Source of the DNA: Paramoeba atlantica
Taxonomy: Eukaryota; Discosea
Assembly (NCBI GenBank): GCA_977017575.1
Contig: CDRNVI010000059.1
Coordinates: forward strand, 310,001 to 374,000
DNA length: 64,000 bases
Reading direction: 5' to 3'
The notes beneath the pieces were generated by a model that saw only the letters and a list, made by a program, of their open reading frames with translations, was not told the DNA's origin and searched no databases. This document shows positions 42,907 through 52,280 of this stretch, piece by piece (the stretch's first letter is position 1; each line of letters begins with the position of its first letter). The translations under genes and the position numbers were made by a program.

Positions 42907-44344
42907 CTGTGACCCCCCCCCTTTATATGCACACGTTTTTGGGGTTTGTGCATATTAAGGGGGGGGGGTAAGAGGGGGAAGAACCAGCCCCTCCGGGAAA
43001 AAAATTGCGCCGCTTCGCGGCGCCTTTATTTCCTGTGCGTTTTTCGAACTTGATTGATTGATTGATTTTAAGGGCATGTATCCCATAGGGACGTACCCTC
43101 CCGGAGATAGCCGGGCACTAATTTTTTTATTATTCCAAAATACACTTATTATTCCAATTTTTTTAGTATTCTGCCACCTGAAAGTTTTCTCAAATTATAT
43201 TCCATGGATGCCTTTGTGCCTGGCTACATAGAGAATCTTTTGTATCTATCTTTAGCGAATGCACAAGAACGGCGCGGTTACGGCCTAGGGATCGTAGAAG
43301 GCTCAAGCGATGACGATAGTGAAGTGAATTCTGTTTCTTCCGATGAAGAACATGGTAGCGATATAAAAAATGTTAGCCTCGAAACCCCTGATGGGGTTCT
43401 ACCACTGATGACGGCAGTGATAACGAGGAAGGTTTGGTTGATTCCAGTGGGGCCCGTAAAGTAAAAGTTGCCAAGCGTTCTAGAGTCGTTCTAGATTCTC
43501 GGAGAAACGTACGCCGCGATGTTCCTTTCGTTGTGAAGCATAAGACTGTTTTCAAAACAGAAATGGCGAACGCACCACAGAAATGTCTCAAACGCACCAC
43601 AAAGCTATGGCAACAGTACAACAATGGATGAGAAGAACCTTTGGTGAATTATACACAGTGCATTCTAAATCTCAACTAAAAAAGTGGGATGCAGAAATCA
43701 ACCGGCAACTTTCCAGTAACCTAGGCGAGGAACGCCTGCTAAAGCTTAAGTTCTTGATGGTGGATGGCGCCACTGTCAACCATGTTGCCCGTGTGAATTG
43801 CAAAGGTTTCTTAAAATCCATTTACGATCGTATTGACCCGGTGGGAGAAGAGGACCTAGGAAACATACAGCGCGGAATAACTCAAAAGTACCGTGTGTCA
43901 CTATTATCTTGCATAGGACACATGTTAAATAATGTCTGCAAAACGGCGTTTCAACCCTACTCAAGGAATTTAGTGAAAGCAAAGATGCTCCTATGGCCAC
44001 ACACGTTTGCCAAATGTTGGAGCATCTATACGAAATTTCCGAAGGCACAGGAGCACCACAAGGATTACGATCATCCCTTTTGCACCACAAGAAAAGACTA
44101 GATAAGAATCATAACATGCGTCTCTGGAAACAGGTAATGTGGTTTCGACCAAGTTCGGTTGTGCTGTTCGGTCGGCCAATACGTCAACATGCTTTGTGAT
44201 ATTGGCGAACTGAAATTTTGTCTGCGCAACCACCGTGAAAAAAAATTATTTTTTTTTGGAGGAAAAAAAGTCCCCTTTAACCAAAATTTGTGCATATTAA
44301 GGGGGGGGGAGGGAAGGGGGTGCATATTAAAGGGGGGGTCACAG
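42907..44344 (+). mobile_element. TA-flanked DNA transposon, internally deleted copy, unit 2
   Basis: Same insertion site, TA duplication and internal deletion as 33623-35062, so the insertion predates the tandem duplication. Coding pieces lie at 43204-43464, 43434-43631 and 43583-44101. Confidence 0.9.
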
Positions 44345-44825
44345 TATTTCTTTTACTGCTCTCCATGGGCTGGCGTGATTTTTCTTCAGCTTAGACTCTA
44401 GGACTTCACAAGACCTAGTTATAGCGTCCTCGATTGCTCCCCTGTTGTGTGATACTAGTTCATTAAAGTCCTTATGCCTTCTGCTTGAAAAAAATGAAAA
44501 TGTTGCGTAGGTTATCTGTTTCAGCACCTTGCAATCCTTCAACAGGTGCCTGTATATCAAGAGATATTTTTGTGATTGGTTTCGGAATTTCCTTTCCCGA
44601 AGATCGAAGGCAAGAGGCAAGAAGATCCCAGGAAGGAAGATCTTCTGTATGCAGTTGCGCTGCGACCTGTTCACAAATTCTGTTGTTAAACTTCTCTGCA
44701 TGTTCTGGGTTTGATAATTGAAACCAGTGTATTTTCGGTCTTTTGATGTTGGACGATATCTTCCATTTGAATCGAATCTCTGCTCGCACAAGAAAGTGCA
44801 CTGTCGGCGTAGGAGCGGCAAAAAC

Positions 44826-45980
44826 TTAATGATGTCGCAGAGCGCATGCAAAGCGTGAGCACACTGCAATGTGATCCAACTGGCGTTTAGCATCATTAGG
44901 CAATATGCATGTCCATACTCGCTTGCTAGGGCATAAGGAGTGTCCTGATTTGCAATCTATCCCTTCCAAAAGCCCCTTCAACCTTTCAACAGCAAGTTCG
45001 TCTTCTTCTGTCGTTTTGCTGAAAGTGAGAGGTGCATTTAAGTCCCCAAGTAGAAGTGCGGGTCTTCGAGGGGCTTTGCCTACTGCTTCGTGAAACGCGT
45101 TTGTCAAAGAAATATCAAACTCTTGTTTGGCCTCCTCTGGGGAGTCACGCGTCGGCCCATATGCGTTGAGCATAAAGGCTGACCCTCCTTCGATGTTGAA
45201 CTCGCCGGCCATTATCCTATCATTTACTTTTCACGCCTTTATTGGCTCTTGCGTGATGAACCCCATACCGTTATACCCGTTCACTGCAGACATAAGGTAG
45301 ATGAAAAAGATTTTATTCCCGTGTCGAAGCTGGCGCTTTAAAATATCAAATCCTTCGCCAGAAATAAAAGTAAACCTTGTCTCCTGGAGATCCAGTATAT
45401 GCAAGTTGGTTTGTGCCATGTATCGCACAATCTCGTGCAATCGAGCAGAAGCTTTCAGTTTGAAAACGTCGTCACCTTCAAGTTTCAATGATGTCGTATT
45501 AAGAGTGCCTACAGCCAGACACTTCTTCACAGCAGACCCTTTCGGGTCGTCGTCGCGTAGGGCATGCTTGCCACACAGTACCCTAGTTTTCCGTGCTTTT
45601 CTACGGTTGTTCGAACGCCCAGGTTTTCGAATGCGTGCTCCGCATAACACGATTCGCGAATCATACGGCGGAAAGGGAAGCGTTTCCGATCGCTGGTGGT
45701 ACTTTACCCGCCAGCGACCTAGCTGAAAGAGGAAACCAGGTCCTCGTTGAGTTACAGTGCCCTTCCAAATCCGAAACTCCGCACTGCTCGCGTATCTCCA
45801 GCAGAGTGCGATGTTGTAACCTGGGCGAAGAATTTTACTAATGCTCATCACTGCACGGGAGCGAAGTTTAGCATGCCCGTCTGACCCCAACATCGGGTCA
45901 AACAGAGCACCCCGACCTAACGCGGACCTAACCAGAAGTTTAATAATTCCTAGCTGTGCAGGCCCGGACGCCTCCGCCAT
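44826..45980 (-). pseudogene. APE-type endonuclease domain, unit 2, with extra nonsense codon
   Basis: Same as 35544-36698 except that the Trp codon after EPIKA is TGA (C to T on the + strand near 45230), splitting the domain between the QETR and GDLNA motifs. This change is absent from unit 1 and so arose after the duplication. Confidence 0.9.
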
Positions 45981-45993
45981 ATTTTTGAAAATG

Positions 45994-46374
45994 TTCAAAA
46001 AAACAAAGGTCTTCAAAAAAACAAAGGTCTTCAAAAAACAAAGGTCTTCAAAAAAACAAAGGTCTTCAAAAAAACAAAGGTCTTCAAAAAAACAAAGGTC
46101 TTCAAAAAAACAAAGGTCTTCAAAAAAACAAAGGCCTTCAAAAAAACAAAGGTCTTCAAAAAAACAAAGGTCTTCAAAAAAACAAAGGTCTTCAAAAAAA
46201 CAAAGGTCTTCAAAAAAACAAAGGTCTTCAAAAAAATAAAGGTCTTCAAAAAAATAAAGGTCTTCAAAAAAACAAAGGTCTTCAAAAAAACAAAGGTCTT
46301 CAAAAAAGCAAAGGTCTTACAAAAAAACAAAGGTCTTCAAAAAAACAAAGGTCTTCAAAAAAACAAAGGTTTTC
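45994..46374. repeat. 18-bp minisatellite, unit 2
   Basis: The same array as 36712-37091 with a few changed units (one AAAGGCCTTC at 46129). Confidence 0.9.
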
Positions 46375-46616
46375 AATGATCTTCCAGAAAAACTCTTCCT
46401 TCTAAATGCGGAAGCCAACCATTTTCATGGTACGCTATGTTTATTGAATCTCCCGCCTTTGTTAGCAGAACTCACTTTGAATAATAACATATTTAAAGGT
46501 CCTTTAAATCTTAGCAGTCTACCGCTCACTCTTACGTCTTTAAATTTGAACGGCAACCTCCTCAATGGTATAACAAAGGTCTTCGAAAAAATAAAGGTCT
46601 TCAAAAACCCAATGTT
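46375..46616 (+). pseudogene. LRR gene fragment, longer copy
   Basis: Same LRR fragment as 37092-37286, but it continues past 46568 with two more 18-bp-type units (TKVFEKIKVF) before running into the Merlin-like fragment. This is the original right-hand flank from which the duplication was made. Confidence 0.8.
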
Positions 46617-47385
46617 TTCGATGGTTTACGGCCCCATGGCGCCATTCCCGATTTAGACACTTGCTGGCACCAGCGCAGTCCGTATATATTTGGCAACGGG
46701 AGTTCTTGGCAAGATGGCACACATGAGCGGTCATAGTGGCAGCATCTGTGCTTTCCAGGTACTTTACAAATATCTCTTTCATGGGATAGTGTATGCGACC
46801 TTCTTCATCTGGTATCTCATCGCAGTGTACCAAAGTATGGTACCAAGAGGAACCATCGCGTCGGACTCTTTTCCCTCGACCGCACCCCATTCGCTTGATC
46901 CGGGAAACGCACGTTTCGTCCTTTTGCATGAAAAGAACTGTGCCCTGTGAAGCGTCGAAGCGCATGTCGTGCGCAGTGCTAACAATGTATTCGAAGAATT
47001 GAAACAATTCGACAATTGTAAACTTGCCAAGAGTGCATTCGCGGGAAACTTGTTGAATGGACATACCCTCGATGAGACCGTACAACACGATGAGTGTGTC
47101 CTTAATACTTCGTTTGCTTTTTAAATTGAATAAGGGTTCCATCGCACTGTAACGTGCTCTACACTCTGTAGTTTCCACGTAAGGACAATACCAATGGGAA
47201 CCATCATGTACACACATGATTTCCTTGGTGTCATGATACTTGACTTTGAGGCACCACACCTGCTGGGCAACAAGTTTGTGATTCTTGAGCCAACGTGATA
47301 AAAGTTCTTCAGTGCTGTCCGCAAAACTGGAGAAAGAGATGCTCTTTATACATTCGAACTTCTCACACCCCTCGCAAAACTAATT
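46617..47385 (-). pseudogene. Merlin/ISXO2-like transposase, C-terminus missing
   Basis: The minus-strand frame opens near 47385 without an ATG. An N-terminal CEGC....C pair suggests the zinc ribbon of ISXO2/IS1595-type transposases. Further motifs: LYGLIEGMSIQQVSREC, QKDETCVSR, and YTDCAGASKCLNREWRHGAVNHRKHWV, which holds the catalytic DDE-type Asp and the VNH box of the family. After HWV the sequence runs into 18-bp repeat sequence, so the GVHTNTVE part is lost. That part survives at 54480-54795 in a related copy. Confidence 0.8.
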
Positions 47386-47538
47386 CACTGTATTTTGTGA
47401 CATGATTAGACGGCTATGCAATATTCCTATACTTATGCAATATTCCTATACTTCCACCGATGACTACAACGCCAAAATTCGTTTCGATGAGTACTCATCC
47501 AAACTACAACACCAGTGTCCATAATACAGTACGCAAAA
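47386..47538. repeat. 19-bp minisatellite units and flank
   Basis: TTCACTGTATTTTGTGACA is followed by ACGGCTATGCAATATTCC and a second 19-bp unit. The same order occurs at 30070-30120, so this junction is shared between the two loci. Confidence 0.75.
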
Positions 47539-47610
47539 GCCACATCCGAGGATCGAACTCGGGACCTCCGTCTTACTAGGACGGCGCTCTAACCACTGGG
47601 CTAATGCGGC
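47539..47610 (-). tRNA. tRNA-Thr (anticodon AGT)
   Basis: The reverse strand folds as a 72-nt cloverleaf: acceptor GCCGCAT/ATGTGGC, anticodon arm CCGTC-CTAGTAA-GACGG, T arm with GTTCGATCC. The CCA end is not encoded, as in eukaryotes. No intron. Confidence 0.95.
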
Positions 47611-47685
47611 ACTTTAAATGTGGACTGTCAACTTGGTGTGGAAGAATTCCTCCTTAAGAGAGATAGGTAGCGCACAATATTTGCA

Positions 47686-47757
47686 GGGGGCTTAGCTCAG
47701 AGGTAGAGCACCGGATTCCAAATCCGATGGTCGCAGGTTCAATCCCTGCAGTCCTCA
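47686..47757 (+). tRNA. tRNA-Trp (anticodon CCA)
   Basis: Cloverleaf with acceptor GGGGGCT/AGTCCTC (two G-U pairs), anticodon loop TTCCAAA, T arm GCAGG-TTCAATC-CCTGC. One mismatch at the top of the anticodon stem. No intron. Confidence 0.92.
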
Positions 47758-47811
47758 TTTCCGACTTTTCATATCAAACGAGTTTATAGGTTACGTGCAT
47801 AGAGAGGAAGT

Positions 47812-47892
47812 GCGCTCATACCCAAGTGGTTAAGGGGCCTGACTAGAAATCAGGTGTGTTCTCACGCGTAGGTTCGAATCCTGCTGAGCGCG
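47812..47892 (+). tRNA. tRNA-Ser (anticodon AGA)
   Basis: Class II tRNA with a long variable arm. Acceptor GCGCTCA/TGAGCGC, anticodon arm CCTGA-CTAGAAA-TCAGG, T loop GTTCGAATC. Confidence 0.95.
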
Positions 47893-47949
47893 TTTTCGCT
47901 GCGTTAGCGATTTTACCACGTTGCATCTCCGTTTACGCTCGGCACCCGC

Positions 47950-48022
47950 GGGGGTGTAGCTCACATGGTAGAGCGTGCGCTTAGCATGCGCGAGGCACTG
48001 GGATCGATACCCAGCATCTCCA
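47950..48022 (+). tRNA. tRNA-Ala (anticodon AGC)
   Basis: Acceptor GGGGGTG/CATCTCC including the G-U pair near the third position that marks alanine tRNAs, anticodon loop TTAGCAT, T arm CTGGG-ATCGATA-CCCAG. Confidence 0.95.
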
Positions 48023-48078
48023 TTTCGCTTCCACAACAAATTTGAGTCCTCATCAGTGATTGTCTATCGAGGATAATC

Positions 48079-48151
48079 GGGCGTGTAGCTCAGTTGGCAG
48101 AGCGCTCGATTCGCATTCGAGAGGCCTAGGGTTCGATTCCCTACCCGTCCA
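48079..48151 (+). tRNA. tRNA-Ala (anticodon CGC)
   Basis: Acceptor GGGCGTG/CCCGTCC with a G-U third pair and one mismatch, anticodon arm CTCGA-TTCGCAT-TCGAG, T arm TAGGG-TTCGATT-CCCTA. Followed by ATTTTT, a polymerase III stop. Confidence 0.93.
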
Positions 48152-48693
48152 TTTTTAGCTTTCCTGGCTCTCGCGTTAAAAGCGGTGGGTACTTCCACCG
48201 GAGTCTGTGCAACGGCACTAGCACTATTACCTGTCATGAATTCATCTTATCTTCTTGTCTTACAGTAACTCCAAAAAGTGTTCAAATGTTTCGACATTCT
48301 TTAATGTTTTATTTTTTTAGCAAAGAGAATCAAAGGATAATGCTGTAGTAGGTGGAAGTAACGGACTTTTGCAGAAGTCCTTTTTTGACCACCAACCTCT
48401 TGTTACTGTACCCCTCCCCTACTTATACCGTTACCCCTCCTAGTTATCCAAGTACGCTACTTATCCAAAAAATCGGGTAATTTTTGGAAAACTTATCCAA
48501 CTTTTTGACACGAAGTCATAAGTCCTTGACTTATGCATAAGTCAAGGACTTTTGTACAAGTACTTGACTTCCATCCAATTTATGTATACTTCTATCTTCC
48601 ATTTCTCTTTTGAATTGTCCTGATTATTTATTCTATGAACCATAGTGAGTTTTTAAGACTCCTTCGTTTTATGAATAATATTTCTTACTAGTA
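48152..48693. other. intergenic with palindromes
   Basis: Bases 48520-48551 are a perfect 32-bp palindrome (AAGTCCTTGACTTATG and its complement). Bases 48363-48386 form a GGACTT/AAGTCC hairpin followed by six T. TTTCTTACTAG just before 48694 could be a splice acceptor. Confidence 0.6.
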
Positions 48694-49077
48694 ATGCACA
48701 ATCGTCACCCAAGTTCTTTATCCCTTGAAGATTTAGTTCGCTCCGGCGAATTGATCCAACTTCAGAGCGGGAGATACTTTTTATGCGACCGAGATCAGGA
48801 TGCGTTGACTACCTTTACCCCTCCACTATCAGATTCTTTCATCTCCTCAGAGCTTCATCTTTATGTTTGCTCTTCTTCGGTACCACCTGATACTCCTATC
48901 GAGGGTGATTTAACATTCGTCGTTTCACCTGTGGTTCTCTGGAGTATTCTCAAGCTGTACAAGAATAAACATAGACCAAATACCGTGAGTAAAATAAAGG
49001 AAGTGTGCGATCGATACTTGAAGTCTCCTGCTTGTCTGAAGGAATGTTATAAACTGCACCGTACTTTTAAAAAATGA
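48694..49077 (+). CDS. small protein with mariner-transposase-derived tail
   Basis: 127 residues from ATG 48694. The first about 85 residues are unrecognised. From about residue 86 the sequence closely follows the C-terminus of the transposase at 50290-51303 (KNKHRPNTVSKIKEVCDRYL against KNKRNPSTVSQIKAVCEEYL), ending LHRTFKK. After the TGA, the same frame continues MEMVILYGGKKIPY, matching the transposase's last residues, so the stop is a mutation. Either a chimeric pseudogene or a captured tail; expression unknown. Confidence 0.5.
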   Translation: MHNRHPSSLSLEDLVRSGELIQLQSGRYFLCDRDQDALTTFTPPLSDSFISSELHLYVCSSSVPPDTPIEGDLTFVVSPVVLWSILKLYKNKHRPNTVSKIKEVCDRYLKSPACLKECYKLHRTFKK

Positions 49078-49544
49078 ATGGAAATGGTTATTCTGTACGG
49101 AGGAAAGAAGATCCCTTACTGAAATACTACAGTGAATATTTCATCCACTTTAGTATTCGATAGAAATTATGCAACTTTCTGCAAGTTTTAGTTCAGAGGA
49201 ACATGTTTAAGTATTTGCATCTCTTTGAAAACCACGTCTGCCTTGGACAAAATTCTCAAAAAAAAAAAAATCTTTTCGATGTCCTTCTTTCAGAGATGAC
49301 ACGTCTTTTGACAAGACACGAGCATTGATGATGAAATCTCCCACACCTAAACCAAAGAGGAGGCTCTCACACTCTCCCAGGATGGCCTGCAGACTCCTCG
49401 GATCTTCCTTTCCTATCAAACCGAGTTATTTTACTTGAAGATTTGAAAAGTTTCACAGGATTTTTTTCACTGCCCAGATGAGCAAATTCTCAGATTTCTG
49501 CCCTTCCTCCCACGTTTATCGCATGCTGTTTGACGGCCAAAGTA
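49078..49544. other. non-coding stretch
   Basis: Contains the last codons of the transposase-like tail (to 49122), then AT-rich DNA without a recognised gene. Confidence 0.35.
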
Positions 49545-49838
49545 AAGGGATATTGCATAAGTCAAGGAATATTGCATAAGTCAAGGAATATTGCATAAGT
49601 CAAGGAATATTGCATAAATCAAGGAATATTGCATAAGTCAAGAAGCACTTCTGTCCTGCTCCCGGTGAGGCCCCGGAGTTGCGAGAGGCCTCCATATCCC
49701 ACAACTACCACCTCCCCCCCCCCCTATTGAGCGGGGGTCGCGCGAGCGATCCCTGATAAATGGGGTGAAGGTGGTAGTTGCTTTGGGGAATATGAGAGGC
49801 CGAACGCACGGAGGGGCCGGCCGGGCCACTGAGGTAGG
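49545..49838. repeat. 19-bp minisatellite variant plus GC-rich hairpin copy
   Basis: Five units of GGAATATTGCATAAGTCAA (49548-49640) are followed by a fourth copy of the hairpin repeat (49658-49836). This is the same pairing of minisatellite and hairpin seen at 29.5-30.5 kb. Confidence 0.9.
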
Positions 49839-50046
49839 ACAGTCCTAGGACCTCCTATGTTACTTCTAGCATGTCAACACGTACAACCGTTATATGAGAA
49901 ATACTTTTACAAGATAGGGGAATGTAATATCTTGCAAATACTAGTGTACAGTGTCGTTCCAGCCATATTGCAACAAACATTTCGCTCTTAGGAAAGGTCC
50001 TCAGGTGAAATAAGTGGTGGAAACGCATCATTTAGGGTCAGGACTT
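49839..50046. other. non-coding flank
   Basis: No gene or repeat recognised. Confidence 0.3.
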
Positions 50047-50289
50047 TAGTGCAAAATTAGTTTGTTGAAACAGTTTTAGGATTTTTCAATTTGCTTTTGA
50101 GTCAAAATGTTGGGCGGGAAGTAATTTTAGAACCCAATTTTTGTCGAAAATCTCCTGTAAAAAATTTACGAACGACACTACATAATTGCCCACTAAGGCA
50201 CAACGCATTTGAAAAACGACTGATGAGTTGACAGAAAGATCTATCGTATTTTTTCCACCCCAAATTTTCAAATTTTCATCAACAAGCGT

Positions 50290-51303
50290 CTAGTAAGGAA
50301 TTTTTTTACCTTCTTTCCGAATGCAGAGCTCTAACCTTTTTTTGAATGATGCATGAAGTTTCTGACAATAACCTACGCATGATTCCGACTCCAAATACTC
50401 TTCACATACCGCTTTAATTTGAGAAACGGTTGATGGATTTCTCTTATTCTTTTCGATTTTCATTTTTCTCCACAAATTCTCTATTGGATTTAGGTCGGGA
50501 GAATCCGCTGGCCATTTTGGAAGTACTTTTTTCTCATCGAACGAAGAGTGATATTGTCGGAGAGGCGCCTCAGCACTTTCTGAGCCTACGTACGTCGCCC
50601 ACCATACAGTTGTTCGTTTTGCAGTATGGGGAGGTGCACCGTCATCAACAAGTATTGCTGATGGCTGTGAACGAGAATAAGGTACCCAATTTGCCTCGAG
50701 GATTTGCTTTCTGTAATATACTGACCCAAATTGCTTATTTTGACGTGGCATTTCACCAATTTCGTTAAACACCGTACGACGGATATTTTCATCAGCGTAG
50801 AACCGACGGAAGTCATCACACCAATGATAAATTACCCGGCCTTCAACGTCAATAGCCCCCCATAGCATAACCTTTGTTGGATGATGGGAACAGCCTTTTG
50901 GAACTCTATCTTCAGGACTCTGCCAAGCCCCGCGAGATAGGTCACCAGCGTGAACATTCACCTCATCCGTGAAAACTAGATGACTGAAAAATGTGTCATT
51001 GGACATGTTATTTTCTTTTAGCATGGCATGACAAAAGTCCACACGAGCCTTGCGCTTAGCCTCCGTTAAATGAAGTGTGTGTTCCTTAGAGCGGAAACGA
51101 TATCCATGATAGTAAAGTAGAGCTCTCATTCTTCGTCTAGGAACTAACAAAGGCACTGTGCTGAGTTCCATCATGGTACAACGAAGATTGGTAAGAGTTC
51201 TTTGAGTTGAGGTAACAGCCAAAACTTTGGGTAGTAAGTCTTTGGCATTCTGATACCCTGACCAACTCTGCAAAGTGTTTCGTGTCGATGAAAGCTGATT
51301 CAT
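50290..51303 (-). CDS. Tc1/mariner-like transposase, wide D-to-E spacing
   Basis: 337 residues from ATG 51303, apparently intact. VFTDEVNVH (Asp113), AILVDDGAPPHTAKR (Asp221), and WPADSPDLNPIENLWRK (Glu275) are the three catalytic blocks of the IS630/Tc1/mariner superfamily. Between Asp221 and Glu275 there are 53 residues, against 34 in Tc1; the extra segment is around GSESAEAPLRQYHSSFDEKK. The N-terminal 110 residues include an arginine-rich stretch and KRKARVDFCHAML, but lack a clear paired-type double helix-turn-helix, so DNA binding may involve the partner protein. A start overlapping the upstream stop (ATGA) suggests coupled translation. Confidence 0.85.
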   Translation of the reverse strand: MNQLSSTRNTLQSWSGYQNAKDLLPKVLAVTSTQRTLTNLRCTMMELSTVPLLVPRRRMRALLYYHGYRFRSKEHTLHLTEAKRKARVDFCHAMLKENNMSNDTFFSHLVFTDEVNVHAGDLSRGAWQSPEDRVPKGCSHHPTKVMLWGAIDVEGRVIYHWCDDFRRFYADENIRRTVFNEIGEMPRQNKQFGSVYYRKQILEANWVPYSRSQPSAILVDDGAPPHTAKRTTVWWATYVGSESAEAPLRQYHSSFDEKKVLPKWPADSPDLNPIENLWRKMKIEKNKRNPSTVSQIKAVCEEYLESESCVGYCQKLHASFKKRLELCIRKEGKKIPY

Positions 51304-52134
51304 TCGCTCGCTTCTCCTCCCCCTTCATTTCCCCTGAATAAAAAGTTCTCCTCCCGTAGACGAGCTATAGAAAGTATCAATCTGGTCTCGTTCTTTTTTA
51401 GAATTTCGCACTGTTCTTTATAATATTCACAGAGCTCGTTATATTTATTTAATTCTCCTTTTAAAAGAGTCAGTTCTATTGTCGGCTCACGCTCGCGCTT
51501 ACTCGCATCACTCAAAAGCGTACTTTTCTCGTCTACTTTGCTCTTTAACCTTTTTACCTGAGCTTTGAGGTTCTGCTGCTTTCGCCGAAGTGTTTGGATG
51601 CTTGTATTTTTTAAAGAGAGGTTACTTTCCAGGCTGTCAATCTCACGCTCATAATGCTCGATTCCGGGCAAGGGGTTAGAGAGCTCAATGGGCTCAACAC
51701 TAATAATTTCCTCCAAAACCGTCTCGTTTTTGGTTTCTGCGATAATCTCGTCAGTGACTTCGTATTCTGTGGCCGTTCCCTCTAACAGATCCATAAGCTG
51801 TCCTTCGTAGATAACAAGGGTGCACCTTGAGACCAGAAGCGGAATCAGACGTGGAACGAGGCGGTGATGGAGGATTTTGACCGGCCTGAGCAGTTTCTTG
51901 GGACCAGCCGGTAATGAGAGATGATACATCTTCATTGGTGTCACTTTGGTCGGTGCTATAACCGGACGAGCAAGAAACTTCATCGTCCGGGTCCCAATCA
52001 GAATCATCACCCTCTGAGCCCGTGGTGATGTCTGAAGTAGCAAATGTTCCTTCAGTTTCGCTTGAGCAAGAATGTTCCGATGATCCCCTAGTCGAGAAAT
52101 CCGACTCACTATCCAGCTTAAAGCTAATACTCAT
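51300..52134 (-). pseudogene. acidic / coiled-coil ORF1 of the same transposon, one frameshift
   Basis: From ATG 52134: an acidic Ser/Asp-rich segment (SEGDDSDWDPDDE) to about 51815, then one frame change, then a long coiled coil (EREIDSLESNL, LKAQVKRLKSKVDEK, KNETRLILSIARLREE) ending at 51300. The shift may be a mutation, a programmed shift or a short intron. The stop overlaps the transposase start. Confidence 0.65.
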
Positions 52135-52280
52135 GGAGGTGGAAGGTTGGCTAAAAAGAAAAAAATCTACAAAAAAATGTGATTAAAGCAGCAAAGCAGA
52201 GCTAAATTACGTATTATTAATGGAATAAGCACGTGATGCGCAAAAACCAAAAGCTTTGCGTAATTTTGCACTATACCTTA

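Larger units (their letters stand above)
37287..46568 (+). repeat. tandem duplication, unit 2 (9282 bp)
   Basis: A second copy of 28028-37286. It starts within the foldback element, so its hAT-like element (37287-37708) lacks the left part and the Tc1/mariner catalytic part is absent. Everything from the Tc1 N-terminus onward is repeated. Confidence 0.95.
50047..52273 (-). mobile_element. two-ORF Tc1/mariner-like transposon
   Basis: Ends read TAGTGCAAAATTA (50047) and TAATTTTGCACTA (to 52273), with TA at both borders. Two minus-strand genes overlap by ATGA: a coiled-coil protein and the transposase. It lies 7 bp from the next transposon (52281). Confidence 0.85.
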
